A stretch of DNA of 6,251 nt from Burkholderiaceae bacterium. GTDB lineage: Bacteria > Pseudomonadota > Gammaproteobacteria > Burkholderiales > Burkholderiaceae. This document shows, in pieces, positions 4,918-6,251 of this stretch (position 1 is its first letter; every line of letters begins with the position of its first letter). Under the pieces are notes generated by a model. That model did no database searches and had not been told where the DNA came from. It saw nothing but the letters and a program-made list of their open reading frames with translations. Where the stretch lies: positions 1 to 6,251 of the forward strand of contig JALREG010000182.1 in assembly GCA_023253905.1 (NCBI GenBank), given 5' to 3'. Made by a program: the position numbers and the translations under genes.

Positions 4918-6251
4918 TTGTCGAATCCGACACCGCCTGCGTCCGTCACCGCAACCCCGTCGCTCGCCGCTTCCCCGGTCCGATATGCGCGCCGCGAAGA
5001 CCATCGGTTGATCACCGGCGCGGGTCGATTCACTGCTGACCACACGGCGCCCGGCATGCTGCATGCGTTCGTCATTCGGTCGCCGCACGCGCACGCCCGG
5101 ATCCTACGCTGCGACCTCGCCGCGGCGCGGGCGGCACCCGGCGTGCGTCTGGTGCTCACCGCTGCCGAAATCGAGTCTGATGGCGAGAAGGCGCTCCCTA
5201 ACTTGATGGCGGTGAGTTCACCCGACGGTGAACCGCAGCGCGTGGTGCTGATGCCCGTGCTTGCGCGCGATCGCGTGCACTTCGTTGGACAGCCGATTGC
5301 CTGGGTGGTGGCCGACTCTGCTGAGCAAGCCTGCGAGGCAGCCGACCTTGCCGAGATCGACTATGAGGAGTTGCCGGTGGTGGCCGACTTCGATCAGGCG
5401 GTCTCGCCGGGGGCTCCGGCGCTGCATCCTGATGTGCCAGGCAATTTGTCGGTTCAGTTTGAGGCCGGCGATCGTGCACCGGTGGAGGCAGCCTTTGCGC
5501 GCGCGGCGCACATCAGTCGGCTGAAAATCGTGAGCCAGCGGCTGATCGGTGCACCGATGGAGCCACGCGCGGTGCTCGCGGTTCATGACCCCGACACCGG
5601 CTGCACCCGGCTCTACGCGCCCACGCAGGGCGTACCCAGCATGACGAAGCAGATGTGCGCAGCCACCGGACTCTCGCCGGAGCAACGCGATATCGTGAGC
5701 CAGGACGTGGGGGGCTCATTCGGTTTGCGTGCCAGCCCCTATTCCGAGCATGTGCTTGCAGTGCTGTCGGCCCGGCGGCTCAATCGACCGGTCCGCTGGC
5801 TGGGTACACGCTCGGAGGTTTTTCTGAGTGACTGGCATGGTCGCGCGCTCACGCTCGATGGTCAGATCGCGCTCGACCGCGACGGCAATTTCCTGGCGTT
5901 CCGGTTCGAGGACACAGTCGATCTGGGAGCGTATGTCGTGTTTGCCGGCACGCTGGTCGGGACACGCAATCTGTCGGTCTCGATGGGAGGTGCTTACCGG
6001 GTGCCTGCGCTCCACATGAGTTCGCGTCTGGCCTACACCAACACCGTACCGGTCTCGGCTTACAGGGGGGCGGGACGGCCCGATATTGCCTATGCCATCG
6101 AAGCGCTCATCGATCACGCGGCGCGCGAGCACGGCTTTGACCGGATTGCGCTCCGGCGAAAGAATTTCATTTCGCCGGATGCGTTTCCCTACCGCACCGC
6201 CAACGGCACGCTTTACGACCACTGCCACTTCGACCGTCTGCTGGATCGGGC
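4918..6251 (+). CDS. Molybdopterin-binding large subunit, xanthine dehydrogenase / CoxL family (5' part)
   Basis: 444 codons are visible and the gene runs off the right edge; family members are usually about 750-800 residues. The product is the large catalytic subunit of a molybdenum hydroxylase, which normally works with FAD and 2Fe-2S subunits to hydroxylate aldehydes, N-heterocycles or similar substrates. Residues 1-21 are a Pro/Ala/Ser/Thr-rich tail, then RREDHRLITGAGRF (25-38) opens the family core. The hammerhead domain (about 30-140) has RSPHAHARI (54-62) and VGQPIAWVVAD (123-133). The molybdopterin-binding part has APMEPR (212-217), QDVGGSFGLR (262-271) and AYRGAGRP (381-388). The last is the loop of form II and general Mo-hydroxylases; true CO dehydrogenases carry AYRCSFR, so CO oxidation is unlikely. 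The TTG start at 4918 is chosen from GGAG six bases upstream. Partner subunits are not in the window. The substrate is unknown. Confidence 0.92.
   Translation, partial: MSNPTPPASVTATPSLAASPVRYARREDHRLITGAGRFTADHTAPGMLHAFVIRSPHAHARILRCDLAAARAAPGVRLVLTAAEIESDGEKALPNLMAVSSPDGEPQRVVLMPVLARDRVHFVGQPIAWVVADSAEQACEAADLAEIDYEELPVVADFDQAVSPGAPALHPDVPGNLSVQFEAGDRAPVEAAFARAAHISRLKIVSQRLIGAPMEPRAVLAVHDPDTGCTRLYAPTQGVPSMTKQMCAATGLSPEQRDIVSQDVGGSFGLRASPYSEHVLAVLSARRLNRPVRWLGTRSEVFLSDWHGRALTLDGQIALDRDGNFLAFRFEDTVDLGAYVVFAGTLVGTRNLSVSMGGAYRVPALHMSSRLAYTNTVPVSAYRGAGRPDIAYAIEALIDHAAREHGFDRIALRRKNFISPDAFPYRTANGTLYDHCHFDRLLDR

Noticed and set aside
6058..6081. Aerobic CO dehydrogenase (coxL form I) identity
   Set aside because: The active-site loop is AYRGAGR, not the AYRCSFR that carries the Cu-binding cysteine of true CO dehydrogenases.
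5716..6228. Minus-strand open frame (170 codons) opposite the Mo-hydroxylase gene
   Set aside because: The plus strand carries clear family motifs over the same bases; the minus frame has no family features.

Overview
The window looks like chromosomal DNA of a GC-rich proteobacterium, most likely a betaproteobacterium. That placement is an inference from GC-rich third codon positions, a lipobox-type outer-membrane lipoprotein, and the general look of the kynureninase and LysR proteins; it is not proven. The window holds four well-supported genes, a possible gene tail at the left edge and short regulatory gaps. I see no tRNA, rRNA, CRISPR array, insertion sequence or phage gene.

Left edge (1-374): a short open frame enters from the left and stops at 138. 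It is followed by about 235 bases without a convincing gene. These end in an AT-rich promoter/operator with a near-perfect inverted repeat just before the LysR-type regulator gene.

Regulator and catabolic gene (375-2629): a LysR-family regulator is followed 32 bases later, on the same strand, by kynureninase (kynU). Kynureninase is the PLP enzyme that splits kynurenine to anthranilate (or 3-hydroxykynurenine to 3-hydroxyanthranilate) plus alanine. The spacing suggests one transcript, with the regulator acting on its own promoter and so on kynU. No other kynurenine-pathway gene (tryptophan dioxygenase, kynurenine formamidase) is visible.

Protease (2640-4685, minus strand): this gene converges on kynU with only 10 bases between stop codons. 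It encodes an S8 (subtilisin-family) serine protease with a lipoprotein signal, a probable prodomain, the full Asp/His/Asn/Ser active site, a Gly/Ser/Thr linker and an unassigned C-terminal domain. Its promoter region contains a small palindrome between the candidate -35 and -10.

Right side (4686-6251): a 232-base divergent gap is followed by the first 444 codons of a large molybdenum-hydroxylase subunit (xanthine dehydrogenase / CoxL family). It appears to start with TTG behind a well-spaced GGAG and runs off the window. Its AYRGAGR loop places it with the 'form II' or general Mo-hydroxylases, not with true CO dehydrogenases.

Only the lysR-kynU pair shows a clear functional link. The protease and the Mo-hydroxylase look like independent neighbours. 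I do not see a new multi-gene system here. The points most worth checking are the LysR control of kynU, the atypical protease and its palindromic promoter.
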